Shown here: piece by piece, positions 9,093-17,799 of the stretch
How the letters are laid out: every line of letters starts with the position of its first letter
Numbering within the stretch: the stretch's first letter is position 1
Notes under the pieces: model-generated
The model's database searches: none
Told to the model about the DNA's origin: nothing
Seen by the model: only the letters and a program-made list of their open reading frames with translations
Assembly (NCBI RefSeq): GCF_000799075.1
Contig: NZ_JTLI01000023.1
Location: forward strand, 1 to 52,809
Direction: 5' to 3'
Source: Cetobacterium sp. ZOR0034
GTDB taxonomy: Bacteria > Fusobacteriota > Fusobacteriia > Fusobacteriales > Fusobacteriaceae
DNA: 52,809 nt
Program-made: the position numbers and the translations under genes

Positions 9093-9692
9093 ATGTTTGA
9101 ATACTTAAACGGAGTAGTAAAAATAAAAAAACCAGAATATTTAGGAATAGATGTAAACGGCGTAGGCTATAGAGTATATATAACTTTAAAAACATATGAT
9201 GAAGTACAAATTGGAGATAAAAGAGAGTTATATATATACAATGTAATAAAAGAGGATGCTTTTAAGTTAGTTGGATTTTTACAGGAAAGAGAAAGAGTGT
9301 TATTCGAAATGTTAATAGGTATAAGTGGGATAGGGTTGTCTTTAGCTTTATCAATAATGTCTACATTTTCAATTGATAATATAAGAGAGATTGTATTAAC
9401 TGAAGATTTTAAAACTTTAAAAAGAGTTCCAAAATTAGGAGAGAAAAAATCAAAACAAATAATAATAGATTTAAATAATAAAATCAAAACTTTAAACTTG
9501 ATGGCGATGGAAGATCCATCAGGAGATATACTGAATAGTGCAATAGAAGATGAGCTGTATATGGCCTTAGAGTCTTTAGGATATAGTAAAAAGGAAATAG
9601 ATTCTCTGGTGAGTAAAGATGAGTTAAATGGATATTCGACTTTAGAAGATGCAATAAAAGGAGTTCTTAAAAAAATTCAGTTAAGGGGATGA
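9093..9692 (+). CDS. ruvA: Holliday junction branch migration protein RuvA
   Basis: A 199-residue subunit that binds Holliday junctions as a tetramer and couples them to the RuvB motor. Visible parts are the N-terminal OB-fold (starting MFEYLNGVV and ending near the conserved FGFxxxxER-like segment LVGFLQERERVLF), the helix-hairpin-helix region (LIGISGIGLSLAL and RVPKLGEKKSKQII), a linker, and a C-terminal UBA-like domain (ALESLGYSKKEID) that contacts RuvB. It lies 3 bases after uvrA and 4 bases before the PhoH gene. ruvB and ruvC are not in the window. Confidence 0.95.
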   Translation: MFEYLNGVVKIKKPEYLGIDVNGVGYRVYITLKTYDEVQIGDKRELYIYNVIKEDAFKLVGFLQERERVLFEMLIGISGIGLSLALSIMSTFSIDNIREIVLTEDFKTLKRVPKLGEKKSKQIIIDLNNKIKTLNLMAMEDPSGDILNSAIEDELYMALESLGYSKKEIDSLVSKDELNGYSTLEDAIKGVLKKIQLRG

Positions 9693-9696
9693 TTTT

Positions 9697-11001
9697 ATGA
9701 GAAAAATCTATGTTCTAGACACAAATGTTTTAATACATGACCACAGAAGTATATACAGTTTTGAGGATAATGAAGTTATTGTTCCAATTTTTGTTATTGA
9801 AGAGATAGACCATCTAAAAAGAAATAGTACAACAGCTATTCAAGCTAGATTAGCAGCAAGAGAATTAGATGCAATAAGAAAAAAAGGGTGTATAGCAAAA
9901 GGTGTTAATCTAGAGAAAGGGATTTTTTTCAAAGTAGAGATTGAGAACGATTTAGAACTATTACCGCTAGCTTTAAAAAGAGATTCCGTAGATAATATGA
10001 TAATATCGGCAACTTTAGGAATTAAAAATAAAAATCCAGATATGAAAGTGGTTTTGATAACAAAAGATATAAATATGAGGATAAAAGCGGACTCCTTAGG
10101 TGTAGAGGTTCAAGATTATGAAACTGATAGAACGGATTATACAACTTTAGATGATGGTTATGTAGAAATTGAAGTTCCAAGAGATATATATACAAAATTT
10201 GATAAAGCTGGAAAGATAAATGTTTGGGAATTAGGAGAAGGATATCATTTTACTGAAAATATGTTTGTGAGATTTAAATGTGGTGATGAAAAAACTTCTG
10301 GAAGATATATTGGTGGAAAAATTAGAAGAAATTTAGAGGGACAAATTTCAGCTTGGGGAGCAAGAGCTAGAAATGATGAACAAGAATATGCTATGGAACT
10401 TTTGATGGATGAAAATATAAGAGTTGTAACTTTAGTTGGAAAGGCTGGAACAGGAAAGACACTCTTAGCTATTGCTGCAGGACTTGAGCAGGTTGTAGAA
10501 AGAGGAAAGTATAAGAAACTCTTAATCGCAAGACCTATAATACCAATGGGGAAAGATTTAGGATATCTTCCTGGAAGTGAAGAGGAGAAATTAAGACCTT
10601 GGATGCAACCTATATATGATAATATAGATTATTTAGCAGGTGAAAAAGGAGAAAAAACAGGTGAAAAAGTTATTTTAGGTCTTCAAACTATGGGATTGTT
10701 AAAAATAGAAGCCTTGACATATATAAGAGGAAGAAGTATTCCGAATGGATATGTAATAATAGATGAAGCTCAAAACTTAACACCACTAGAGGTAAAAACA
10801 ATAATAACTAGAGCTGGAGAAAATACAAAAATTGTTCTTACAGGAGACCCAGACCAGATTGATAGTCCGTACTTGGATGCAGATACAAATGGGTTGACAT
10901 ATTTAGCAGATAAATTAAAAAACGAAGGCATTGTAGGACATGTAACTCTAAAAAAAGGTGAACGTTCAGCTTTAGCTGAATTAGCTGCAAAACTTCTATA
11001 A
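9697..11001 (+). CDS. PIN domain - PhoH ATPase fusion (YlaK type)
   Basis: A 434-residue protein pairing a nuclease-fold PIN domain with a PhoH-type ATPase. The PIN domain occupies about residues 1-145, with acidic residues in YVLDTNVLIHD, EEIDHL and RDSVDNMI. The PhoH domain occupies about residues 225-434, with Walker A GKAGTGKT and Walker B YVIIDEAQN followed by TGDPDQID. Family members are proposed RNA helicase/nucleases, and some act in antitoxin-like PhoH2 systems. This one is the long housekeeping form common in Firmicutes and Fusobacteria. It lies 4 bases after ruvA, so it is probably cotranscribed with it. Function beyond RNA binding and ATP hydrolysis is inferred. Confidence 0.88.
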   Translation: MRKIYVLDTNVLIHDHRSIYSFEDNEVIVPIFVIEEIDHLKRNSTTAIQARLAARELDAIRKKGCIAKGVNLEKGIFFKVEIENDLELLPLALKRDSVDNMIISATLGIKNKNPDMKVVLITKDINMRIKADSLGVEVQDYETDRTDYTTLDDGYVEIEVPRDIYTKFDKAGKINVWELGEGYHFTENMFVRFKCGDEKTSGRYIGGKIRRNLEGQISAWGARARNDEQEYAMELLMDENIRVVTLVGKAGTGKTLLAIAAGLEQVVERGKYKKLLIARPIIPMGKDLGYLPGSEEEKLRPWMQPIYDNIDYLAGEKGEKTGEKVILGLQTMGLLKIEALTYIRGRSIPNGYVIIDEAQNLTPLEVKTIITRAGENTKIVLTGDPDQIDSPYLDADTNGLTYLADKLKNEGIVGHVTLKKGERSALAELAAKLL

Positions 11002-11078
11002 TTTTTTCTTTTATTTTATGAATATATATATTATAATATTGTATAAGATAGAAGACGAAACTTGGGAGGAGTAAAGTT

Positions 11079-11303
11079 ATGGAAGCAGTTTTAACAATAT
11101 TTTTATTCATATTTGCTGTAGCTTTAATAGTACTAGTTCTTGTACAGCCAGATAGAAGTCATGGAATGTCAGGAAGCATGGGAATGGGAGGTTCAAATAC
11201 AGTATTTGGAGTTTCAAAAGACGGAGGACCACTAGCCAGAGCAACTGAAGTAGTCGCATTTTTATTCATACTTTCAGCACTTCTTCTGTATCTAGTAAAA
11301 TAG
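11079..11303 (+). CDS. secG: Preprotein translocase subunit SecG
   Basis: A 74-residue inner-membrane protein with two hydrophobic helices (about residues 3-22 and 54-72) joined by a glycine/serine-rich cytoplasmic loop (SHGMSGSMGMGGSNT). This is the SecG layout, and the GG..FG stretch before the second helix is typical of the family. SecG assists SecYE in protein export. A GGGAGGAG site precedes the ATG. It lies 77 bases after the PhoH gene in an AT-rich gap containing several TATAAT-like hexamers, so it may have its own promoter. A terminator follows. Confidence 0.9.
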   Translation: MEAVLTIFLFIFAVALIVLVLVQPDRSHGMSGSMGMGGSNTVFGVSKDGGPLARATEVVAFLFILSALLLYLVK

Positions 11304-11318
11304 TTAAAAGAGTTAAAG

Positions 11319-11347
11319 GCGTGTTGGGGTACACAATACGCTTTTTT
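11319..11347 (+). terminator. Rho-independent terminator after secG
   Basis: An 8-bp stem (GCGTGTTG with CAATACGC, one G-U pair) with a 7-base loop, followed by six T. Confidence 0.8.
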
Positions 11348-11372
11348 ATTTTAAAAAATAGGTTGTGATTAG

Positions 11373-12602
11373 ATGCAAAGTATATTTGGTGGAAATTTTG
11401 AAAAAGCAAAACCTCTATCAGCTCGTTTAAGACCTAAAAAGTTGAATGAGTTTCAAGGTCAAGAGAAGATTTTAGGTCAAAATGGTGTTCTTAGAAAAAT
11501 AATAGAGGGAAAAAATCTTTCTAATATGATTTTGTATGGACCATCAGGTTGTGGAAAAAGTTCTTTAGGAGAGATAATTTCAAGAGAGTTAGATTATAAC
11601 TTTGAAACTTTAAATGCTACAATAGCAAGTTTAAATGATTTGAGGGAAATAGTTGAGAAAGCAAAAAGAAATCTCGAGTTATATGGGAAAAGAACAATTC
11701 TATTTTTGGATGAGATACATAGATTTAATAAAACCCAACAAGATGCACTACTTTCTTATACAGAGTCGGGGATACTGATTTTAGTTGGAGCTACTACTGA
11801 AAATCCATATCATAGTTTGAATAATGCACTTTTATCAAGATGCTTATTATTTGAATTTAAGCCCCTTACAAGAGAAAATATAAATAATATTTTAAAAAAA
11901 GGAGAAGAGCTTTTAGAATCTCAACTTCCAAAAGAGGTGAGAGAGGTTATTTTAGATATCTCTCAAGGTGATAGTAGGATAGCTTTGAACTATTTAGAAC
12001 TTTATAAAAGTAGTTGTGCAGGTTACAGTGAAAAAGAGATTATAGATCTTTTTAGAGAAAGAAGAGCTTCTTATCATAAAGAAGAGGATAAATATAATCT
12101 TATTTCTGCCATGATAAAAAGCATAAGAGGCAGCGATCCAGATTCAGCTGTTTATTGGTTGGCAAGACTTCTTCATGGTGGAGAAGATCCAAGATACATA
12201 GCAAGAAGAATTTGTATTCACGCAAGTGAAGATATAGGAATGGCTAATCCAGAGGCAATGATAATAGCTAATAGTGCTATGAATGCTAGTGAAAGGATAG
12301 GAATGCCAGAAATAAGAATAATTTTATCTCAAGCAGTAATCTATTTGGCTATATCGACAAAAAGTAATAGTAGCTATTTAGCTATTGATAAAGCACTAAA
12401 AGATATCGAAAATGGGGATTTAGAACCAGTACCTATTCATATAGGGGATAGAGCAGTTGGTTATAAATATCCACACGATTATCCGAATAATTTTGTTGAT
12501 CAAAAATATAAAGAACATAAAAAAAGATATTATATTCCTGGAAACAATAGATATGAGAAGTTGATTGAAGAGAAATTAGAAAAATTATGGAAATTAAAAT
12601 AA
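11373..12602 (+). CDS. rarA: Replication-associated recombination protein A (MgsA/RarA AAA+ ATPase)
   Basis: A 409-residue clamp-loader-like AAA+ ATPase that acts at stalled replication forks. Walker A is GPSGCGKSS, Walker B is ILFLDEIHRF, and sensor 1 lies in LVGATTENP. The C-terminal tetramerisation domain includes GSDPDSAVYWLARLLHGGEDPRYIARR (about residues 250-275, quoted here in part as GSDPDSAVYW and GGEDP). Length is normal. It lies 25 bases after the secG terminator. hisS follows after 13 bases, so rarA-hisS-aspS probably form one transcript. The start ATG has only a moderate AGGTTGTGA ribosome site. Confidence 0.94.
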   Translation: MQSIFGGNFEKAKPLSARLRPKKLNEFQGQEKILGQNGVLRKIIEGKNLSNMILYGPSGCGKSSLGEIISRELDYNFETLNATIASLNDLREIVEKAKRNLELYGKRTILFLDEIHRFNKTQQDALLSYTESGILILVGATTENPYHSLNNALLSRCLLFEFKPLTRENINNILKKGEELLESQLPKEVREVILDISQGDSRIALNYLELYKSSCAGYSEKEIIDLFRERRASYHKEEDKYNLISAMIKSIRGSDPDSAVYWLARLLHGGEDPRYIARRICIHASEDIGMANPEAMIIANSAMNASERIGMPEIRIILSQAVIYLAISTKSNSSYLAIDKALKDIENGDLEPVPIHIGDRAVGYKYPHDYPNNFVDQKYKEHKKRYYIPGNNRYEKLIEEKLEKLWKLK

Positions 12603-12615
12603 TTGAGGTGATAAA

Positions 12616-13857
12616 ATGAAACTGATTAAAGCAGTTAGAGGAACTAAGGATATATATGGAGATAATGGAATAAAGTACGACTATATAACAAGAACAGCTC
12701 AGCAATTTTTTGAAAACTATGGGTATTCTATGATAAAAACTCCAATATTTGAAGAGACAGATTTATTCAAAAGAGGAGTAGGAGAGGGAACTGACATAGT
12801 TGAAAAAGAGATGTATACTTTCCAAGATAGAGGAGAAAGAAGTATAACATTAAGACCTGAAGGAACAGCAGCAGTTGTTAGATGTTACTTAGAAAATAAA
12901 ATTTACGCAAAAGAGGAAGTTTCAAGATACTTCTACGCTGGTTCTATGTTTAGATATGAAAGACCTCAAGCGGGAAGACAAAGGGAATTTAATCAAATAG
13001 GTGTTGAAGTATTAGGAGAAAGTTCACCGATTTTAGATGCTGAAGTAATAGCTATGGGATACTCATTCTTAAGTAAAATAGGAATAACTGATTTAGAAGT
13101 AACAATAAACTCAGTTGGAGAAAAAGAGAGCAGAGTTAAATATAGAGAAACTCTATTAAACTTCTTAGAGCCGATGAGAGAAGAGTTATGTGACGATTGT
13201 AGAATGAGAATGGAAAAAAATCCTTTGAGAGTTTTAGATTGTAAAGTAGACAAGTGTAAAGAGCTGACAGCTGATGCACCAATCATAACAGATTCATTAA
13301 CAGAGGAAGAGAAAAACCACTATGAAACAGTAAAAAAATATTTAACAATTTTTGGTGTTAATTATAAAGAGGACCCAAGATTAGTTAGAGGATTAGATTA
13401 CTATTCAAGTACAGTTTATGAGATTGTAACGAATAAGTTAGGATCACAAGGAACTGTTTTAGGTGGAGGAAGATATGATAATCTTTTAAAGCAACTTGGA
13501 GATAAAGAGATTCCAGCTTTTGGATTTGCCGCTGGTGTTGAAAGAATAATGATGCTATTAGGAGATGAATTCCCAAGAAGAGATTTAGATGTATATATCG
13601 CTTGGTTAGGAGAAACAACAATGGATTGTGCTTTCAAAATAGCAAACGATTTAAGAATTGCTGGAAAATCGGTTGTAATTGATTACAATTCAAAAGGAAT
13701 GAAAGCTCATATGAAAAAGGCTGATAAAGTTGGAGCAAAAAATGTTATTATAATTGGTGAAGATGAAATGAATAAAGGTGTTGTAATGCTTAAAGACTTC
13801 ATTAACAGAACTCAAGAGGAAGTTAGCATAGAAAATATAAAAAATATATTAAAATAA
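12616..13857 (+). CDS. hisS: Histidyl-tRNA synthetase
   Basis: A 413-residue class II synthetase that charges tRNA-His. Motif 2 is visible as [17 protein letters not shown] near residue 115, the histidine-binding signatures as [11 protein letters not shown] and GGGRYDNLL, and motif 3 as [14 protein letters not shown]-terminal anticodon-binding domain occupies about the last 90 residues. The ATG follows TTGAGGTGATAAA. It lies 13 bases after rarA and 17 before aspS. There is no space for a T-box leader, so control is not by a local tRNA sensor. Confidence 0.97.
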   Translation: MKLIKAVRGTKDIYGDNGIKYDYITRTAQQFFENYGYSMIKTPIFEETDLFKRGVGEGTDIVEKEMYTFQDRGERSITLRPEGTAAVVRCYLENKIYAKEEVSRYFYAGSMFRYERPQAGRQREFNQIGVEVLGESSPILDAEVIAMGYSFLSKIGITDLEVTINSVGEKESRVKYRETLLNFLEPMREELCDDCRMRMEKNPLRVLDCKVDKCKELTADAPIITDSLTEEEKNHYETVKKYLTIFGVNYKEDPRLVRGLDYYSSTVYEIVTNKLGSQGTVLGGGRYDNLLKQLGDKEIPAFGFAAGVERIMMLLGDEFPRRDLDVYIAWLGETTMDCAFKIANDLRIAGKSVVIDYNSKGMKAHMKKADKVGAKNVIIIGEDEMNKGVVMLKDFINRTQEEVSIENIKNILK

Positions 13858-13874
13858 TAGAAGGAGAAAAAGAG

Positions 13875-15659
13875 ATGACGTATTATAGAACTCATAACTT
13901 AGGGGAATTAAGAGCTTCAAATATTGGTGAAACAGTTACTTTATCTGGATGGGTTGATACAAAAAGAGACCTAGGTGGGTTAACTTTTATCGATTTAAGA
14001 GATAGAGAGGGAAAAACTCAAATAATATTCCATACAGATGTAGCTGAAGTTGCTGTTGTAGAAAGAGCACAAAAATTAAAAAATGAATCAGTTATAAAAG
14101 TAGTTGGAGTTGTAAGAGAGAGACAAAGTAAGAATGCAAATATTCCAACAGGAGATATCGAAGTTTTTGTAACTGAATTAGAAGTTTTAAATAACTGTGA
14201 TGTGTTACCATTCCAAATCTCTGGAGATGATAATTTAAGTGAAAATATAAGATTAAAATATAGATACTTAGATTTAAGAAGAACACATATGGCTAGAAAT
14301 TTAAAAATGAGACATAAAATGATTATGTCTATAAGAAACTATATGGATGAAAAAGGATTCTTAGATGTAGATACTCCAATCTTAACTAAGTCAACACCAG
14401 AAGGAGCAAGAGATTTCTTAGTTCCAAGTAGAACAAATCCAGGTGATTTCTATGCATTACCTCAATCACCTCAATTATTCAAGCAATTATTGATGATTTC
14501 AGGAGTAGAAAAGTACTTCCAAATAGCTAAATGTTTCAGAGATGAGGATTTAAGAGCGGATAGACAACCTGAATTTACTCAATTAGATATCGAGATGTCA
14601 TTCATTGAGCAAAAAGATATAATGAACGAGATTGAAGGATTAGCAAAAAGAGTATTCAAAAATGTAACAGGAGAATCAGCTGAGTATGATTTCCCAAGAA
14701 TGCCATATGCAGAAGCTATGGAAAGATTTGGTTCAGATAAACCTGATACAAGATTTGGTGTAGAATTAAAAGATTTAACTGATATAATGGCAACTTGTGG
14801 ATTCAAAGGATTCAAAAGTGCAGTAGAAGCTGGAGGAGTAGTTAAAGCTGTAGTAGCTCCTGGTGTAGCTGAGCAATTCTCTAGAAAGATATTAACTGAG
14901 TACGAAGATTATGCAAAAACATATTTTGGTGCAAAAGGAATGGCTTGGATAAAGCTAACAGAAGAGGGAGTGAACTCTCCAATCGCTAAATTCTTCACAG
15001 AGGAAGAGATGGCAGCAATTATATCTAGAACTGAAGCAAAAGTTGGAGATGTAATTATGATAGTTGCAGATAGAGCAAAAGTTGTTTACGGAGCTTTAGG
15101 TGCAGTTAGATTAAAATTAGGAAAAGAGTTAGGATTAATTGATAATGATGAATTTAAATTCCTATGGGTAGTAGATTTCCCGATGTTCGAGTATGATGAA
15201 GAAGAGCAAAGATATAAGGCTCAACATCACCCGTTCACATCAATAAAAGAAGAGGATATGCAACTGTTCTTAGATGGAGAAATGGATGCAGTAAGAACAA
15301 ACTCTTATGACTTAGTATTAAATGGTTCAGAAATTGGTGGAGGATCAATTAGAATATTCAATCCAGAAATTCAAAGTAAAGTATTTGAAAAACTAGGATT
15401 ATCGAAAGAAGAAGCTCAAGATAAGTTTGGATTCTTCGTAGATGCATTTAAATATGGAGCACCACCTCATGGAGGATTAGCATTTGGAATCGATAGATGG
15501 TTAATGGTTATGTTAAAAGAGCAATCTATAAGAGACGTAATACCATTCCCTAAAACAAATAAAGGTCAATGTCTGATGACTGAAGCTCCAAGCAAAGTTG
15601 ATGACAAACAATTAGAAGAGCTTTATTTAGATTCAACATATAATCCAGAAATAGTTTAG
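13875..15659 (+). CDS. aspS: Aspartyl-tRNA synthetase (bacterial type)
   Basis: A 594-residue class II synthetase of the long bacterial type. It has an N-terminal OB anticodon-binding domain ([20 protein letters not shown]), the catalytic core with [10 protein letters not shown] and the motif 2 region [19 protein letters not shown], a GAD insertion around residues 290-410, and motif 3 near the C-terminus ([12 protein letters not shown]). The ribosome site is AGAAGGAG. It is the third gene of the rarA-hisS-aspS run. I see no convincing terminator after it, only a weak A/T-only inverted repeat, before the promoter of the downstream RNA. Confidence 0.97.
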   Translation: MTYYRTHNLGELRASNIGETVTLSGWVDTKRDLGGLTFIDLRDREGKTQIIFHTDVAEVAVVERAQKLKNESVIKVVGVVRERQSKNANIPTGDIEVFVTELEVLNNCDVLPFQISGDDNLSENIRLKYRYLDLRRTHMARNLKMRHKMIMSIRNYMDEKGFLDVDTPILTKSTPEGARDFLVPSRTNPGDFYALPQSPQLFKQLLMISGVEKYFQIAKCFRDEDLRADRQPEFTQLDIEMSFIEQKDIMNEIEGLAKRVFKNVTGESAEYDFPRMPYAEAMERFGSDKPDTRFGVELKDLTDIMATCGFKGFKSAVEAGGVVKAVVAPGVAEQFSRKILTEYEDYAKTYFGAKGMAWIKLTEEGVNSPIAKFFTEEEMAAIISRTEAKVGDVIMIVADRAKVVYGALGAVRLKLGKELGLIDNDEFKFLWVVDFPMFEYDEEEQRYKAQHHPFTSIKEEDMQLFLDGEMDAVRTNSYDLVLNGSEIGGGSIRIFNPEIQSKVFEKLGLSKEEAQDKFGFFVDAFKYGAPPHGGLAFGIDRWLMVMLKEQSIRDVIPFPKTNKGQCLMTEAPSKVDDKQLEELYLDSTYNPEIV

Positions 15660-15694
15660 TTATAAAAAATATACTATTCAAAAGGATTTTTTAA

Positions 15695-15723
15695 TTGAAA
15701 AAATAATATAGAAGTGATATAAT
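15695..15723 (+). promoter_or_regulatory. Strong promoter driving the 6S-like RNA
   Basis: TTGAAA at 15695-15700, a 17-base spacer, and a perfect TATAAT at 15718-15723 preceded by TGA (extended -10). The predicted transcription start at about 15730 coincides with the base where the closing stem of the structured RNA begins. Confidence 0.85.
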
Positions 15724-15729
15724 TGTCTT

Positions 15730-15937
15730 AAGAGTAAATATTTCTGGTCTACTCGCTGTTATCTGGAGGTTTTGGGCCTAAGGTCGCTATTGGGATTGGC
15801 TCTGTTGTCTATAACTCAGATACGTCACGGAAACCCTTGTTTCACGGACCCTGTATATAGGCATTATCTGATTACCACGTATATGAAACGGCGACCAAAA
15901 CCGTAAGGAAGGCGGTAGACTGGAGTTATTCTTTTTT
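15730..15937 (+). ncRNA. ssrS: Probable 6S RNA (RNA polymerase regulator)
   Basis: A non-coding transcript of about 208 nt that accounts for the 324-base gap between aspS and argS. A closing stem pairs 15731-15737 with 15926-15932 and CTGGTCTAC at 15744-15752 with GTAGACTGG at 15915-15923. It extends by CGC at 15754-15756 with GCG at 15912-15914. An open region of about 11 by 9 bases follows, then GGTTTTGG (15768-15775) with CCAAAACC (15895-15902), with GGTCGC/GCGACC as an alternative extension. TCAGATA/TATCTGA (15816-15822, 15865-15871) lies in the apical arm. A long hairpin interrupted by a central bubble, this length and a strong own promoter are the hallmarks of 6S RNA, which mimics an open promoter and holds the housekeeping RNA polymerase. 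In Bacillus, 6S-1 lies near aspS in the same gene neighbourhood. The identification rests on structure, size and synteny, not on an alignment. Confidence 0.68.
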
Positions 15938-15959
15938 AGGACTTTCGGGTCCTTTTTTT
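15938..15959 (+). terminator. Rho-independent terminator of the 6S-like RNA
   Basis: A short stem AGGACT/GGTCCT (last pair T-G) capped by a TTCG tetraloop and followed by seven T. It directly follows the closing stem and a first run of six T. Confidence 0.85.
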
Positions 15960-15983
15960 ATTTCACAACAAAAGGAGTAAATT

Positions 15984-17696
15984 ATGTTAACTATTGAAAA
16001 ACAGATAGAGTTAATTTTATTAGATACAGTAAAAAATTTGTATTCAGATAAAGAGTTAAAACCAGTAGAGATAACTGTTGCAACAAATGAAAAATTTGGA
16101 GATTTCCAATCAAACTTTGCAATGATGAACTCGAAAATAATAGGAGGAAATCCAAGAGCGATTGCTGAAAATGTAGTAAATAACTTAGTTGTAAATGATG
16201 TTATTGAAAAAATTGAGATTGCTGGACCAGGATTTTTAAATATCTTTTTAAAAGATTCATACTTAGCAGATTTAGTTAAGAAGATATCTAAAGAGAACTA
16301 TGAGTTTAAAGGATTAAATACAGAGGGAGATGTAATAATTGATTACTCTTCACCAAATATCGCAAAAAGAATGCATATAGGTCATTTAAGATCAACTATA
16401 ATAGGTGATTCTATAAAAAGAATGTATAAATATTTAGGATTCAATGTTGTTGCAGACAACCACATTGGAGACTGGGGAACGCAATTTGGAAAGCTAATTA
16501 TAGGATATAGAAACTGGTTAAATGCAGAAGCTTACAAAGAAAATGCAATTGAAGAGTTAGAAAGAGTATATGTTGAATTCACTAGACAAAGTGAAGAGCA
16601 TCCAGAACTTGAAGATCAAGCTAGAGAAGAGTTAAAGAAACTTCAAGATGGAGATGAAGAGAACTACAGATTATGGCAAGAGTTTATAAAAGTATCTTTA
16701 GATGAGTATGGAAAGTTATATACTAGAATGGGAATTAATTTTGATACTTACTATGGAGAATCATTCTATCACGATTTAATGCCAGGTGTTGTTAAAGAGT
16801 TAGAAGAGAAAGAGATTGCAGTAGAGGATCAAGGTGCAAAAGTTGTATTCTTCCCAGAAGAGGAGAAGTTACACCCTTGTATTATTCAAAAAAGAGATGG
16901 AGCTTTCCTATATGCAACATCAGATATAGCTACAGTAAAATTCAGATTAAGCAACTATAATGTAAATAAATTAATCTATGTAACTGATGAGAGACAACAA
17001 GATCACTTCAGACAATTCTTCAGAATAACTGATATGTTAGGATGGAATGTAGAGAAGCAACACGTATGGTTTGGAATCATGAGATTTGCTGATGGAGTTT
17101 TCTCAACAAGAAAAGGAAATGTAATCAGATTAGAAGAGCTTTTAGATGAAGGAAAAAGAAGAGCTTTAGAGATTGTAAATGAAAAAAATCCTGAATTATC
17201 AGATGAGGAAAAAGATAATATAGCAGAAGTTGTTGGAACTGGAGCTATAAAATATGCTGATTTATCTCAAAATAGACAGACAGCTGTAATATTTGAGTGG
17301 GATAAAATTCTGAGTTTCGAAGGAAATACAGCACCATACTTACAATACTCTTATGCTAGAATAAAATCTATTTTAAGAAGAGCAGTAGAGAATGGAAAAG
17401 ATTTAAGAGAGGATGTAGCAGTTACATTTACTGATAAAACAGAAAGAACATTAGCACATCACTTAACTCAATTCCCAGCAGTTATATTAAAAGCAGCAGA
17501 TAGCTGTAGACCAAATCTAGTTGCAGATTACTTATTTGAATTGTCGAAGAAGTTCAATGGATTCTACAACGCTTGTCCAATATTAAATCAAGAGGATGAA
17601 ATTCTTTATTCGAGATTATTATTAGCTGAAAGAACAGCTGCAGTTTTAAAAGAGGGATTAAACCTTTTAGGAATTGAAACTTTAGAAAGAATGTAA
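15984..17696 (+). CDS. argS: Arginyl-tRNA synthetase
   Basis: A 570-residue class I synthetase. An N-terminal Add-1 domain recognises the tRNA. The HIGH signature is in ANIAKRMHIGHLRST-like SPNIAKRMHIGHL near residue 125. The KMSKS position reads FSTRKGNVIRLEEL, the degenerate form normal for ArgRS. The DALR anticodon-binding domain begins at QYSYARIKSILRR. Length is standard. The ribosome site is AAAGGAG. It lies between the 6S-like RNA terminator and its own terminator, with no obvious separate promoter in the 24-base gap, so it may depend on read-through. Confidence 0.96.
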   Translation: MLTIEKQIELILLDTVKNLYSDKELKPVEITVATNEKFGDFQSNFAMMNSKIIGGNPRAIAENVVNNLVVNDVIEKIEIAGPGFLNIFLKDSYLADLVKKISKENYEFKGLNTEGDVIIDYSSPNIAKRMHIGHLRSTIIGDSIKRMYKYLGFNVVADNHIGDWGTQFGKLIIGYRNWLNAEAYKENAIEELERVYVEFTRQSEEHPELEDQAREELKKLQDGDEENYRLWQEFIKVSLDEYGKLYTRMGINFDTYYGESFYHDLMPGVVKELEEKEIAVEDQGAKVVFFPEEEKLHPCIIQKRDGAFLYATSDIATVKFRLSNYNVNKLIYVTDERQQDHFRQFFRITDMLGWNVEKQHVWFGIMRFADGVFSTRKGNVIRLEELLDEGKRRALEIVNEKNPELSDEEKDNIAEVVGTGAIKYADLSQNRQTAVIFEWDKILSFEGNTAPYLQYSYARIKSILRRAVENGKDLREDVAVTFTDKTERTLAHHLTQFPAVILKAADSCRPNLVADYLFELSKKFNGFYNACPILNQEDEILYSRLLLAERTAAVLKEGLNLLGIETLERM

Positions 17697-17708
17697 TAAA
17701 TATTAAAG

Positions 17709-17732
17709 CCAGTACTTTGTGCTGGTTTTTTT
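17709..17732 (+). terminator. Rho-independent terminator after argS
   Basis: A 7-bp stem (CCAGTAC with GTGCTGG, one T-G pair), a TTT loop and seven T. Confidence 0.88.
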
Positions 17733-17733
17733 A

Positions 17734-17764
17734 TTGAAAGAATTAATAAAAAAAATAGTATAAA
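17734..17764 (+). promoter_or_regulatory. Possible promoter of the metal-exporter-like gene
   Basis: TTGAAA at 17734-17739 and TATAAA at 17759-17764 with a 19-base spacer, immediately after the argS terminator. The spacing is longer than ideal, so this is tentative. Confidence 0.35.
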
Positions 17765-17799
17765 GATAAGAGAAGAAAATATTTATACGAGGTGAGAAG

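Noticed and set aside
15660..15694. A terminator directly after aspS
   Set aside because: The inverted repeat consists only of A and T pairs around a long loop and would be too weak.
15730..15937. RNase P RNA, tmRNA or SRP RNA as identity of the structured RNA
   Set aside because: RNase P and tmRNA are longer and lack their conserved cores here. The GGAAGGAAGC-like SRP loop motif is absent; only a partial AAGGAAGG occurs.
17733..17799. A yybP-ykoY manganese riboswitch before the exporter-like gene
   Set aside because: Only 67 bases are available after the argS terminator and no aptamer core is visible.
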